64,000 bases of DNA from Macrotrachela quadricornifera (taxonomy: Eukaryota; Rotifera; Eurotatoria; Philodinida; Philodinidae), in the NCBI GenBank assembly GCA_022393335.1, contig JAJEKB010021277.1, forward strand, positions 2,232,382 to 2,296,381. Reading direction: 5' to 3'. Of the stretch, positions 22,399 through 34,243 are shown one piece after another. Position 1 is the stretch's first letter. Every line of letters starts with the position of its first letter. Both the position numbers and the translations under genes were made by a program. The notes under the pieces are model-generated. The model ran no database searches. It was not told the DNA's origin and saw only the letters and a program-made list of their open reading frames with translations.

Positions 22399-24680
22399 AA
22401 TCTATATGATCAATTAGCTTCTTTTTTTTTATCTTTGGCTTTCTATCCATTTGTTTATATTCTTCAACGAAAAATAAAATGTGATCAATTTTTGTATTAA
22501 ATGGATTTGTATGATCATCAATAGATTACGATAAAAAATAAGAATTGAATAATTTGATGACAAAATCTAAAATTTTTGTATCACATCCATTAAATCATTG
22601 TTCTGTGTGTGACAATGAACAATTACAAATATTTGCGCTTACAGATATGAATAAATAAATAGACAGTAAGAAATGAATTTAGTTTTAAAACATATTAACC
22701 TTGTCGATTTTCGATTATATGATGAACTGTATAAAATATAACTAAATAGAGTACGAATTTCTTTATTTATTATGATAAATTTATAGAAATTTATGTTAAA
22801 TATTATGAATGAATATTTGTATTCTTGTGAAAAATTATAAACTAGATTTTTATCAATACAAAAATGGTTAAAATATTTTGTGTATATTGACATTTGATGA
22901 ATTCCTTTTATTCAAAACAATTTTTATTATTAATAAATTTAGTTTCTACAAAATGGAAAATTGCAAAAGTTCATGTTGTCGGTCAAAAAATAAATGCTTT
23001 TACCAATCAATTGAAACATTTACCACATTCGTGTATAACTGTCCTCCAAGAGATACACTGGTTAGTCTTTTAAATATATATTATCAATTTTTTTGTTTGC
23101 ATCATTACATAGGTGATCCTTATTCATGGCAAACAGAATAATTGCTCAAGTTCTTTTTCATTTCTCTGATGTGTTTCGCATTGGTTTTTTTTGTCTTTTA
23201 TAACCTTTTTAGTATGATGCTCCTCGTTGAAGCAACCAAGACAATAAAAATTTGTCACAAACTGAACAGAATCTTTTTACTTTTTTTTGCTTTCGCATTG
23301 TTTATCAAGAAGTAAGGATCGCCCAAGACTTTCACGAAACTGTAGCATTGTCATACGACTTATGTCAGAACTTTCTTTGTAAATCCAAAAAGCATTCACT
23401 ATTGACATTCTAAATATTCAACGTGAACGCCACCTATTTTGATATCACTTTATGGACTATCTGACGCATACATAATATGTTGATAACTGATAAAATAAAT
23501 CTATACCTTGTTTTCCCTTATCGATCCACATCTTTATCCTTCATGCGAATGAAAAGAGTGTAAAAGAAATAATTAAAATTTCAATCTCTATTTCATGCTT
23601 ACTTTACAATATGTGTAACACAGAAAAAGACAGACTTGAGTACTTAATCAATTCGATGTGAAAAAAAAATCTACCATGCAATGATACAAACAACGGAAAG
23701 AAAAACAAATAGTTGTACATACTGAAAATATCCATGAACGCATTTATCGAGCGTGAACACACATGAAAATTAATATATTGAAGCTATTTTTCTCGGAAAA
23801 CTGAATCGCCGTGAAAAGGTTAATTTATTGATTTTCTACAGTGCATGAGAATCGCCAAACTCAGAAGTGCAAAGCCGTGTCATGATTCCATTTCTAATTA
23901 ATACTGATAAAATATTGAAATCATCAGAAACACAATTTATCGTCTCATTTTTCCGCCAAACTAATCGAAAAATTTAAGTTTTTGTCGGGCATTGATAGAA
24001 AAATCTCCTTTTTTAACGTGGAAGAAAAAAAAAAGAATTCGTTAAAAACATTCAATTATAACCTTTAGAAAGGTACTTCGAAAAAACTTTCTATATATGA
24101 TTCGATGCGTTTCCATCTTCTCTTTCCAACAGTGATAATCCTGCATCTCTATCTCGCTCCTATAAAAAGTCATTCACAAAATGACCAGGACCATTTAACT
24201 CTCAAATGGACAATAGACATTTATAAAACATTTTTATCTAGTCAGGATGCCATATTATTTGTTATTTCTAGTCGCTAAAAAATGACTTTTAAGATCTGCC
24301 GTTTTTTAAAACAGATTCTATGACATTTTAGAGGAGGTTTCTTCATCAGATACGAGTCATTATTTCGAAAAATTATTTTGATGTTTAAGAAATAAATAAC
24401 TTAGTTTAGTAAAAAAGAATAAAGATAGGCAAAACTGACTATAAATGTCTGAGTATATCCTTAACAATGAGCAGACAAATGTGAGCATAATTAAGAAAAC
24501 TACTACATGACTGTGATGTTAATGTTATTATCATTCTTGAAAATATAATAAAGAACACTCATGACAGCAGAACATCCAGTTTTCCTGTGACTAATGTTGA
24601 GATTCTTATTCGACGACTCTATTTGGTACACCATTACAAAAGAATATGACTAATATATAATAATATATTATTAACAAGTA

Positions 24681-24870
24681 CACACCCAGTCTTGGCTAGG
24701 AACCCTGTCAGGACTGGGGCTGGTGCATGTCTACCGACTACATCTTGATAGTAGAAGACTATCACCGACCGCGGCTGACACCCAAAAGTAGCGTCACAGT
24801 CTGTAGCCGATAGCGAAAACAGTTATATCATGTTGCACATTTTAATCCCGTAAGGGTTGCGCTAACAGCT
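24681..24870. other. GC-rich, hairpin-rich insert of unknown nature
   Basis: About 190 bp stand out from the AT-rich surroundings. 'cccagtcttg' (24685) can pair with 'caggactggg' (24709), and 'gatagt' with 'actatc' around 24749-24766. No box A/B, poly-A tail or target duplication was identified. It may be a SINE or LINE fragment or a structured RNA; I cannot decide. Confidence 0.3.
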
Positions 24871-25846
24871 TTTATTATCGAATTGAGGCTTTCTTAGCTT
24901 TTTCATTCACTAATTGTTCTCTTTCATGCTTGATCTGCAAATAATTAATCTTTTTTATATTTATATTTTTGCTTTTTATGCATTTTACCACTGACCCTAA
25001 AGCTCATATACAAGATGTCGATAGTAATTAAAGAATCCCTTTTTTTCATTCGACAAAAACTTACTTAATAGTTTTTGCAGTCTCTACAAAACTCTACGTG
25101 TTTTTTCACTGACATTATATTTTCTCTTTGCTTTAATAATCGATTGTGAAAACAGCAAATTGTATGAAAATATGGTCTCTACGACTTCAGATGAGAGTGG
25201 AGTCCCGGAGTCAGCTTTTTCTCCCTGGACCTTGGCACATAATCCTAAATATGTCTAAGCATCATAAAAAAATACTTCAATCCAAATAAAAGCTTTCAGA
25301 AGAGAGCGAAAAAATTTTCATAGTTTCCTATGTATAAAAAATAATACGAACTGCAAGAGTATGTAGTTATCTTGTTTTATATTTTGAAACAATGATATGA
25401 ATCTTTTCAAATCAATATTTGTAATAGTAATGTACTCCTAACACATATTTCATGTTCTCTTTGCACTATTATGATATAGTTTGATCGTTTTTCCAAACAG
25501 AATAACAAAAACTAGATATCAGATGATGAAAATAAAAATAAAAATATCATTTTCTTAAGTATTTATTTAAAACAGAAAGCAAATAAAATGTGAATATTAA
25601 AGGCGAATTAAATAAATCAAAGCATACAAAAAAGCAATGAAAATAAATCGAAAAAGATGATTTTTTAACAAAGCATAATTAGAACAAAAATCTTAAGACT
25701 CTTAATGAAGATGAAATGAATATAGTAAAAAGTTTCTTGAAAAAAGATTTATAAGCAAAAAGCAAAAGCATTTTTCATTTAATTATAAGAGAAGTTGTGC
25801 AATTCAAAGTTACATTGATAGTATTTAGACATAAATGGTACTGTTT

Positions 25847-28800
25847 TTATCCAACAGTGAAAGTAACAGATCCTGGACCAACTGCTTTGATTGTGAATGT
25901 TCCTGTTCTACCTGAGCTGTATGTTGTTATTACCACAATATACCTTGCCATAATTTCCAACATACTTTCAAGCAAGAATTGACTATTACCACCACCATCA
26001 TCGTTGTATAACAAGCGATTTCTTTGCGGATAATTAGGATCAAAGATATTATTGTATAAATACCCATATGTATCCATGGAACTAAGAGACCCAATTTTAT
26101 AATTACCAGATATAGATACATTGATTTGAATAGCTTGATAATAATATGTTGGTGATGAGCATGGACTTTGTTCTTGACAATATAAAGAACTGTTCATGGT
26201 CAAGGCTGATAAGTATTCTGATGTCACACCATTTGCAGATGTATTAACTAATTGAAAATGATCAAACCAGAATCAATATTTAAAAGTCAGATAGACAACT
26301 AAGTTTAGAAGGAACATTTCGATTTTCTTTATATGCTTTCCCGTTAAAAACTGTTCTAACTGATTTAATCAATACATTGAAGAGAAAATGAAAATCATAA
26401 ACAAAGTTCTATTTGAATTTTTTGGTAAAACTAGTTATATCTCTTTGCCTCTATTTCGAAAAATATTCTTCTCTACATTTTGATTTTTATCACATTTTCC
26501 ACATATTAATCATTCAAATAATTAGGAAAGTATGATTTTAATTTAATTATAGCCACAGTTCAAGTAGAATATTTTTATTTCATATTATCAACAAATTAAA
26601 GTACTTCAGAAATAAAATATCATTATTAATATAATTCATAAGAGATCAGTTATTTTTAATAAAGAATTCTTAAAGAGATAAACACTCTAGCTATATGCAA
26701 ATCTAAAACTTCGTTCAATATAATAAAATGTCATTTGTAATCATATCATCGTGATTATCTTTACATTGAATTAGTATTATTGTTTGCAATAAATAGATAA
26801 GAGATATTTCGTATATTAAACGAAACTACTAGTGAGAAGGAAAGAAATCCTTATCGATTTGCACCAATCATATTATACAGTTGAAATCAATTCGATTTGT
26901 TTTTCATATTTAGTACTTAACGTTATATATTCAATGAAAAGTTTAACATTATAAATTGTAAGCAATGAACAAAATATGAATACTAAAGAACTGAAATATA
27001 ACTATTACTTTCAAAAATGTCTTCCTCATGATTAATGATAAATATCAATATGGTTGAAAATATCATATGATGCGTTATAGCGTTTGCCAGGAAATCGTAT
27101 GTATTTTGGATATCAAATAAATTTTTGGGAAATTGAATTTGTCCATCGAATAGTCCAATGGGATATGATCCATAATAGGCATAATAGGCATCTCTCTCGC
27201 TGAGGGTGCCAGTGAAACCTTGGGTCCGCTATATCTTTTTTTAGAGCTGTGGTAAAAATGAATTTCCCGGAAAACGCTATAACGCATAGAATCGAAGATA
27301 TTGTTAAGAACACTTTCAATATGGTCTTATTCAACTATTTTGATAACAGAATATTAGATGTTTTATGCAATTCATTATATTCTTCTATCAATGACTGATT
27401 CGTTTAACTCAAAAGTTAAGTTTCGTAGAACTCAATTTCTTACCTAATATATTTAGTCGAGAAAGATTAATAACATCCGGACCAGTTGCAATAATTGAGA
27501 ATTGTCCTACTCTATTTGCATAATAAGTTGTTGCTACCAAAATATACCTTATCGTCGCTTGCAATGTGATTGTGAATTTGAACTGTGAATTGTCTCCACC
27601 ATCATCATTTTCTGATTCTAAATTTTGATTTACAGAAGTTGGATTGAAACTGTTATTGTATATATAGCCATATGTATCCATGCTACTATTACACACTATA
27701 GTATAAATTCCAGTAGTAAATACATCGATTTGAATGGCTTCATAGTAGGTATCTGGACTTGTACACGATGTTGTACGACAATATATTTCACTATCAATGG
27801 ACAAGGCTGATGAATATTGCGATGTTCTCGTGAACAAAGTGGCTATTAAAGAAAAGAGAAAGTATTCAAAGTTTAAATTATGAGAATGTATCTTTAATAA
27901 GTTTGTTTCTATTTCTTTGTGACAGTACATATCACTAGACTAAAGATCAAGGTAATTCACATATCATTCATCAGAATAGTATCTGAATTAGAAAAAAAGT
28001 TTAGCAAGAACTCTGAAGATTTTATTGCGAATCAGTAGATAAATATTAGTTTTTATTCTATGATATAAGATATTCCGATATTTCAATTAGATCTATGTTA
28101 TCAGTAACTATTATAGTCGTCTGATGATATACTTTTCGACACCATGAAACGAGCATTGAAATCAAACAATATAGTTATAGAATAATGTTAAATCAAATAA
28201 ATTCTATGCACAATCGTTATCCTTACTAATTATGCAAAGATCAAATTAAGATTAGCAAATATTATGATATGTTTGTCTCTAGTTTATGTTAGAGATGAAA
28301 CAGCTCATATGTTTCAGGATATCGGACTATGTCGGTTTTCTTCGATTCAACCACTATGAATTAAATATAAGTGACCTAAATTTGAAAATAGAATATACAT
28401 AAATAAAAACAATTATGAATAATCGGATCTCAATATCTATTGTTTCTTTAGATTTGAGAGAACAAACATATATTGAATGATTAAGTATTTTGCATGTTGT
28501 ATAGAAAATTATGTCAATGCATGTCAAATATTCATTGTTTCTCACTTACAGTAGACATAATGTGATAGAAACATAAACTATACTGATACAGTAGTAATCA
28601 ACTGATAACTATACAATCCTCATCAATTTAATTTTTCCAGACAAAAACATGAGAAGAATTTTCAATGCAAAACAAGTACATAAAGCTTATTTTTCTAGTT
28701 CTCATTTCTGAGAGGTTAACTTTGTCGTAAATTTCTATGTTTGTAAATAGAGATCCCAAATATTTGTGTATATATATTAAAAACAAAACTCATATTGTGA

Positions 28801-30699
28801 CAAGCCTTTAGTGAAAAAATATTTACTATTAATAGGCATAATTATTAACAAACTAAATGTCAGAATATTATCTTACTTGTGGTCATATTGTTAGTGGTAC
28901 GAGTGGTTGTCGTTCTTGTTGTTGTAACACGAGTAGTTGTTAATCTTGTTGTTGTGGTGATACCGGATACTGTTGACCCTGTAGTTGTAACCCCATTAGT
29001 TACAGAAGCTGTGATACTTGATACACCTGCAGTTGTTGATCTTGTAGTTGTGATACCAACGGTTGTTACAGTTGTAGTACTTGTTATACGACTAGTTGTT
29101 ATAGATGAAGTGTTCGTCATACTTCGGACTGTAGTAATCGTCGTGCTTGTTGAGGCATCTGTAAAATGAAAGAAAAATATATGAAAATGTTCACAGTGCT
29201 CATGGAATAAAACATAATCAATTAAAATTTCAAATAACATAGAAAAAGAACCAATCATACATTTTATTGTGGATTTCTTGTTCTTTTCCGACATGAGAGA
29301 ATAGATATTCTATCATTTATTAAATGTATCTTTGAATCTACATCCATAATTTCATAATAGCTAATGAATTAAAACTATAGTTATGAAGTAGTATCTAATA
29401 AAATTGAATGTTTTTTTTCATTCGCTGCCATATTCAAATACAAAAATCAGCCGAAAAAACTAATAACTATATTACTGATATTTGTGAAAAATTCTTTACT
29501 TTAAAAACATTTTCATCTTTGAATATAAGATGACATTACAAAATGAAGTTCCATATAATCTTGTATGGATGTTTTCGATAATTAGAGAATGGAATCATAT
29601 TTAGATTCTTGATGTCAGAAATTGATTAAATCTTCTACTAAAATACTATAAGAATATGATAGAGCACCATAAATACTAACTACAGGTTAAACAATAACAT
29701 CGTGCAATGAATATTAATAAACTCTCACATCCTTAACACATTGACCATGATTGGATTTTATTCGAGAGTAGCTCTACAGATTGATTTTTATATATATTTG
29801 CTTTTCGATAAATGCACTCCTTGATCTTTTTTGTTCTGTGCTGGCATGTTGTTTTCCCGTTTCTACTCGTGTAACATCATATAGAGCGAAATGATCATTC
29901 GAGAATTTTGTGGAAGTCCTGTGAAATCTTTATTGTACAGAATGCCATTCGAAAAGCTAAAACCTAGTTCAAGACAAAACTTAGCAACCACTTTGAGCCG
30001 TAAGTTCGCTGATAACAAACTCCAAGAAAAAGTAGAATCTATGCGTTATATCTCCAGACGTTTTACTGGCTGCTATATGAATGGTAGGACACAATAGTCA
30101 AGAGAAACAAGTTATATGTGGGCAACGAAAGTAAAACCTTCTGTTCTCACTGTGATAATTTTATTTTTGTTTTGATTATTGTAATAAGAAACATCATGCT
30201 GTGGAATAAAAGACTCAGAAAAGAATACGGAAGACAGAACACATGACACATTATGTTTAATATCCTATCTAAGAAAAAGACAAAACAATGTGCTTTTCTA
30301 TACAGTTTCTCGATAAAATAGAGCGTGGCCCACCGGTGGGCTACATCGTGTCCAATATGTTAAAAATAAAGTCCACCTTAACCAAAGAAATACACGAATA
30401 TCTGCATCTCTATAGTAGTATCATGGAAGAATAGTAGAAATAATGTTCTATTTGTTTTGTACAAATTTTAGATTTACCGTTTCTTGCTGTTGAAGTGTTT
30501 GAGATACTTGCTTCTGTTGTTATTTCGTCTAAGAAATAAATAAACTTCAATAAACAAAAAAAATTGTAAAGATGATCCTACTTGATAATGGTACATTACT
30601 CTTCTTTTGTCGAAGATAAACACCGACGAAAATACCAACAGCTATTGCTACTATACCGAACAATGTAAATGCTGCAGCAAGTTTCAAAAATGCGCGCAT
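25847..30699 (-). CDS. Array copy A: stalked surface/secreted protein with two PPC-like domains
   Basis: Five exons in frame give 416 aa: 30699-30582 (start), 30528-30478, 29158-28877, 27842-27444, 26247-25847 (stop). Splice phases agree at every junction, and the same structure is repeated in copies B and C. Residues 1-39 hold a hydrophobic segment (about 7-28, 'LAAAFTLFGIVAIAVGIFVG') followed by 'YLRQKK', either a signal peptide or a signal anchor. Residues 40-150 are a Ser/Thr-rich, mucin-like stalk. Residues about 151-283 and 284-416 are two homologous beta domains with the pattern YC..(T/P)C...YY.AIQI.V...G.Y.I....MDTYGY(I/L)YNN.F.P........NDDGG..SQF...........RYI.V.TTY....G.F.I.A.GP. 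This resembles the PPC (pre-peptidase C-terminal) beta-sandwich; each has one likely disulfide. Such proteins seem numerous in bdelloid genomes. The role is unknown; adhesion or surface coat is a guess. Confidence 0.8.
27071..27286. mobile_element. 216-bp MITE inside intron 4 of copy A
   Basis: The termini 'tgcgttatagcgtttgcc' and 'ggaaaacgctataacgca' are inverted repeats. Copies B and C have an intron of about 955 bp at this place (959 in C, 953 in B) and lack the insert, while copy A has 1196 bp, which the insertion largely explains. No target duplication could be fixed with certainty. Confidence 0.65.
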
Positions 30700-33217
30700 C
30701 GTGACGAAAAAAAAACTTCTCTAAAACAAGAGTAACAATTCGAATTCAAAACCGAATTGATACAACCATCTGACTAATGAGATGCACTCCACAGTTATTA
30801 ATAAAAAAAAACTCATGTTTTAGAATATCGGATCATAATGAATTTTGTGAACTCTATAAGTTCTACTGATCTTGGGTATTCTATGATAAATTTTTTCTGA
30901 GATCCATAAAGATTTATCAGATCTTGCCAAAATGTCTCGAATATCATCAAGAACTGAATTTTCCTATTGTTATAATGTCAATTCGTAAAAGTAAAAGAAA
31001 ACCAATAGATACGGAATAATGTCTAAAAAGTAGAGTTATCGAACGCGAGAGATGATGTGTAGGATATGCAGCACCACATTGAAGCCCCAATCGGTGATTT
31101 TGAAGAAATTGTAAAATTTTGTAGTTTTGATATACATTTTGATTTTTTTATTCTTTTTTATTATAACAGAAATTTTTGATCTTATACGATCATTATCGAC
31201 TATACCACTACCAGTTTGCCTAGGTGTTACAAGACACAACACAAAAATATAAAATTAACTAGACAACGTAAACAAATTTTATAATTATAACAACATTAAC
31301 ATTTAATATCAATATTATTTACATCATTATCCGGTGTCTTCCATTATTTGAATGCTGTTGATCAAATCCAATACCAATATACCTGTAATATACCACTCAA
31401 GATAGTATGAACTACTTTTGTATAATAATGAAAATCAATGAATCTTGAGATTTTGTAATAAACTTTGAAGAAATACTAGATTTTGTATAGTTTTTATTCT
31501 TGAGTAATTCATATAGGTACATGTTATTGGATTTGATCAACAGCATTCAAATAATGGAAGACACCGGATAATGATGTAAATAATATTGATGTTAAATGTT
31601 AATGTTGTTATAATCATAAAATTTGTTTACGTTGTCTAGTTAATTTTATATTTTTGTGTTGTGTCTTGTAACACCTAGGCAAACTGGTAGTGGTATAGTC
31701 GATAATGATCGTATAAGATCAAAAATTTCTGTTATAATAAAAAAGAATAAAAATTCAAAATGTATATCAAAACTACAAAATTTTACAACTTTCTTCAAAG
31801 TTTATTACAAAATCTGAAGATCCATCAATTTTCATATATCAATTGGTGATGTCACCACTGAGAGAGTATTTACAGAAATGTAATGGTCTCTCTGTAAATA
31901 TTTGATTGAAAAACGACGAAGTACTTTAAGTTGTTACTGTGAATTATTATAATGGTAGTCTCGGAAGAAATGTAACTGCATGTAATAAAGAAAAAATAGA
32001 AACTTCATTCCTTAACAGATATCTTGAGCATGATGTTCTTCACTGGCAAAAATGTTAAGACTAAAACTCTTCTAAATTGATTGCTAAAGCACTTCTCCTT
32101 TCTGAGAAAATTCACTTTGAAAAAATTTTTGTCTACTTGACTGTCTTCAAAACATACATATGGAAAAATATTATAAGTTCCATGTGATAGTATATCTCGT
32201 CGAGACTCAGACAAATAGAAGACTCGAAAAAGTATGCATTTTACGACTAGTTAGACCAAACTTCTCAACTTTCTTTGTTCAAGTCAGTGTTGACAAATTT
32301 TTTATATAAAATATTAGTTTTCATCGGCCTTTTCCCAAGAGTTGTCTTCAAAAATTTCCTCTAAAACACTGGAGTAGGTGAAAAAAATGTCAACGAAACT
32401 TGCTGATTTGGTCGAAATTTTGTTAACATTTATATGAACAAAAACGCTAACTACTTTGTTCTCTCTATCAATCAATTCATACCTTTTTTAGCATAATCAT
32501 AGATTGTCGTATAGATTCCTAGGTAGATGACATATGAAATGGTATGTATCTTAATTAAAAGCACTATTTACTGGAATAACATACTTCTTCATAGGTCTTG
32601 CAGAAATACTGGCTATCTCTAAACGATTTTGTCATATGCTTACGAACAATCTAGTGATACGTAATACCACTCTCTTCAAGCTTTGAATGTATGCTATTCA
32701 TTAGTTTAGTTATGGCGATTTATATCGATCAGTAAGCTTTACAAAGTAGAGCAGCAACTAGAAAATAATGTATTCATCTTAAAAATTTGAACAAAATACG
32801 AAAGAAAACGATGAGAAAATGCGACAAAATTTTGATATATGGACCCTTACTACATCTAACTTTCTGCCTTTATCACTCAAATATATTATTAAAAATACAC
32901 TTTCATAATGTAATAAACAAAACACAATCTACATTCTATTAGAATAAAACCTCTAATTAAAACTAAATGTGGTGGAGAACCATGGATAAACTAAAAAAAT
33001 TTTAATATAATTATAATTATTTTTTCTGACGCTACTAAAACGAAGAGAAAAAGAAATGATCATTCTAACGTGACAAAAAAAAGAATTTCTATTATCTTTA
33101 CCATCGTAAGAAAAAAAATTAGAATAAAATTGTATATCTTTAACAATAATGGTAATTTTCATAGTCATCATTGAATAGTATTGAACATAGTTCAGAAATT
33201 AAGAAGTTTTTCTACTT
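30700..33217. other. 5' flank of copy A, shared backbone of the array unit
   Basis: There is no gene. The sequence matches the 5' flanks of copy B (44553 onward) and copy C (53487 onward), for example 'tagaatatcggatcataatg' and 'gatgtcaccactg', so it belongs to the duplicated unit. The inserted inverted-repeat element at 31099-31839 is listed separately. Confidence 0.6.
31099..31839. mobile_element. Long inverted-repeat element inserted in the unit A backbone
   Basis: Arms of nearly 290 bp (about 31099-31385 and 31510-31798) mirror each other, for example 'caaactggtagtggtatagt' on the right against 'actataccactaccagtttg' on the left. A loop of about 125 bp lies between. Units B and C have uninterrupted sequence here ('gaagc..caac..tgatgtcaccactg'). 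The flanks read 'caatcggtgat' (31088-31098) and 'caattggtgat' (31840-31850), a probable ~11-bp target duplication with one mismatch. A segment near 31430-31470 is a second inverted copy of the right end (31798-31836), so the element is composite or rearranged. Confidence 0.7.
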
Positions 33218-33645
33218 AAGACAATCCAAAAATAATGATGCTATTATCAAATTTCTTTATAGAAGGTTTGAAATTGTTGAAAACTAGTTTCATTTTATAA
33301 TCATTTAATAGGTTCAATAAAAAGAAAATATTCAGACACAAGATGCGGCATGAAAGGTGAATACAATTTAGAAAGGACCGCTTGTTTTCTAATTGCATTT
33401 TTTATTTTCAAAATGGATAAAACTCTGAGGGATCAAATTTCGACATTGTGAAAGCGGAATTGTGTTTTGCTAAAAGACGAATTCACTCTTCATGTTGCAT
33501 CTTGTAATTGTTTATTTTGTTTGTTCAATAGAACTTAGTAAGTGATAAGAGAATGAAAGACGCTCTATCTTTACAGAAAAAAAAAATTTTCCAATTTTTC
33601 TATAAAATAATCTGATAATGGCATCACTACTTTTGAATTGTCCTG
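33218..33645. mobile_element. Foldback element copy, 428 bp, shortened
   Basis: The ends 'gacaatccaaaaataatgat' and 'atcactacttttgaattgtc' are imperfect inverted repeats. Inside, 'cacaagatgcggcatgaaag' and 'catgttgcatcttgtaa' mirror each other across the core 'ttattttcaaaatggataaa'. It is closely related to the copy at 55751-56514, which occupies the equivalent place in unit C, so this insertion predates the duplication of those units. Confidence 0.6.
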
Positions 33646-34243
33646 AGTAATAAGTTTTTTAAGTGAAAAAAATATTTTGTCTTTGTTTTATTAATCATTT
33701 TGCATTTCTGACCTAAAAGAGAATATTAAATTTTTAACGTATAGTTCTGTCTACTAAATTAAAAATTTTTTTCCTATACATCTTGTTGATATTTTCAGCA
33801 ATATTAAAAAAAGTAAAAAACATTTTTAATTATGTTACATTTCCTTATAAAAAAAAGAAACATTTTCTGATTTGTTTATTATATAGAGTTATATTTTTTT
33901 TTACCGTTTTGTTATCAAATATTGAAATAAAAATAAAAATATCATTTTCTTTAGCATTTATTTAAAACAGAAAGCAAATAAAATGTGAATATTAAAAGCG
34001 AATTAGATAAATCAAAGCATACAAAAAAAGCAATGTGAATAAATCGGAAAAGGATGATTTTTTAACAAAGCATAATTAGAACAAAAATCTTAAGATTCTT
34101 AATGAAGATGAAATGAATATAGTAAAAAGTTTCTTGAAAAAAGATTTATAAGCAAAAAGCAAAAGCATTTTTCATTTAATTATAAGAGAAGTTGAGCAAT
34201 TCAAAGTTAAATTTATAGTATCCAGTCATAAATGGTACTGTTT
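33646..34243. other. Junction between array units A and B
   Basis: From about 33928 the sequence 'aaataaaaatatcattttct' starts the next unit. The same junction sequence occurs at about 25530, 48405 and 59030, just downstream (3' side) of each gene copy. Otherwise no features. Confidence 0.6.

Larger units (their letters stand above)
22317..25529. other. Intergenic between GH13 and the gene array
   Basis: No supported gene. Small frames at 22639 (-) and 22878 (+) have no recognisable content. The only compositional anomaly is the GC-richer block listed at 24681-24870. Confidence 0.4.

Noticed and set aside
22878..23141. Cys-rich 87-codon frame on +
   Set aside because: There is no signal peptide, family resemblance or paralogue. 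A putative 50-bp intron could be drawn but nothing supports it.
27409..27930. N-terminal extension 'MYCHKEIET..' of the domain 1 frame in A and C
   Set aside because: This is intron read-through. A branch/acceptor (ctttaatag) precedes the ACC-Thr codon, and the phase matches the Thr-rich exon donor.
28879..29169. Valine-rich frame on + (and similar ones at 37039 and 51517)
   Set aside because: It is the complement of the Thr-rich exon of copies A, B and C; ACA/ACT codons read backwards give GTT/GTA/TGT. The minus strand fits splice phases and paralogues.
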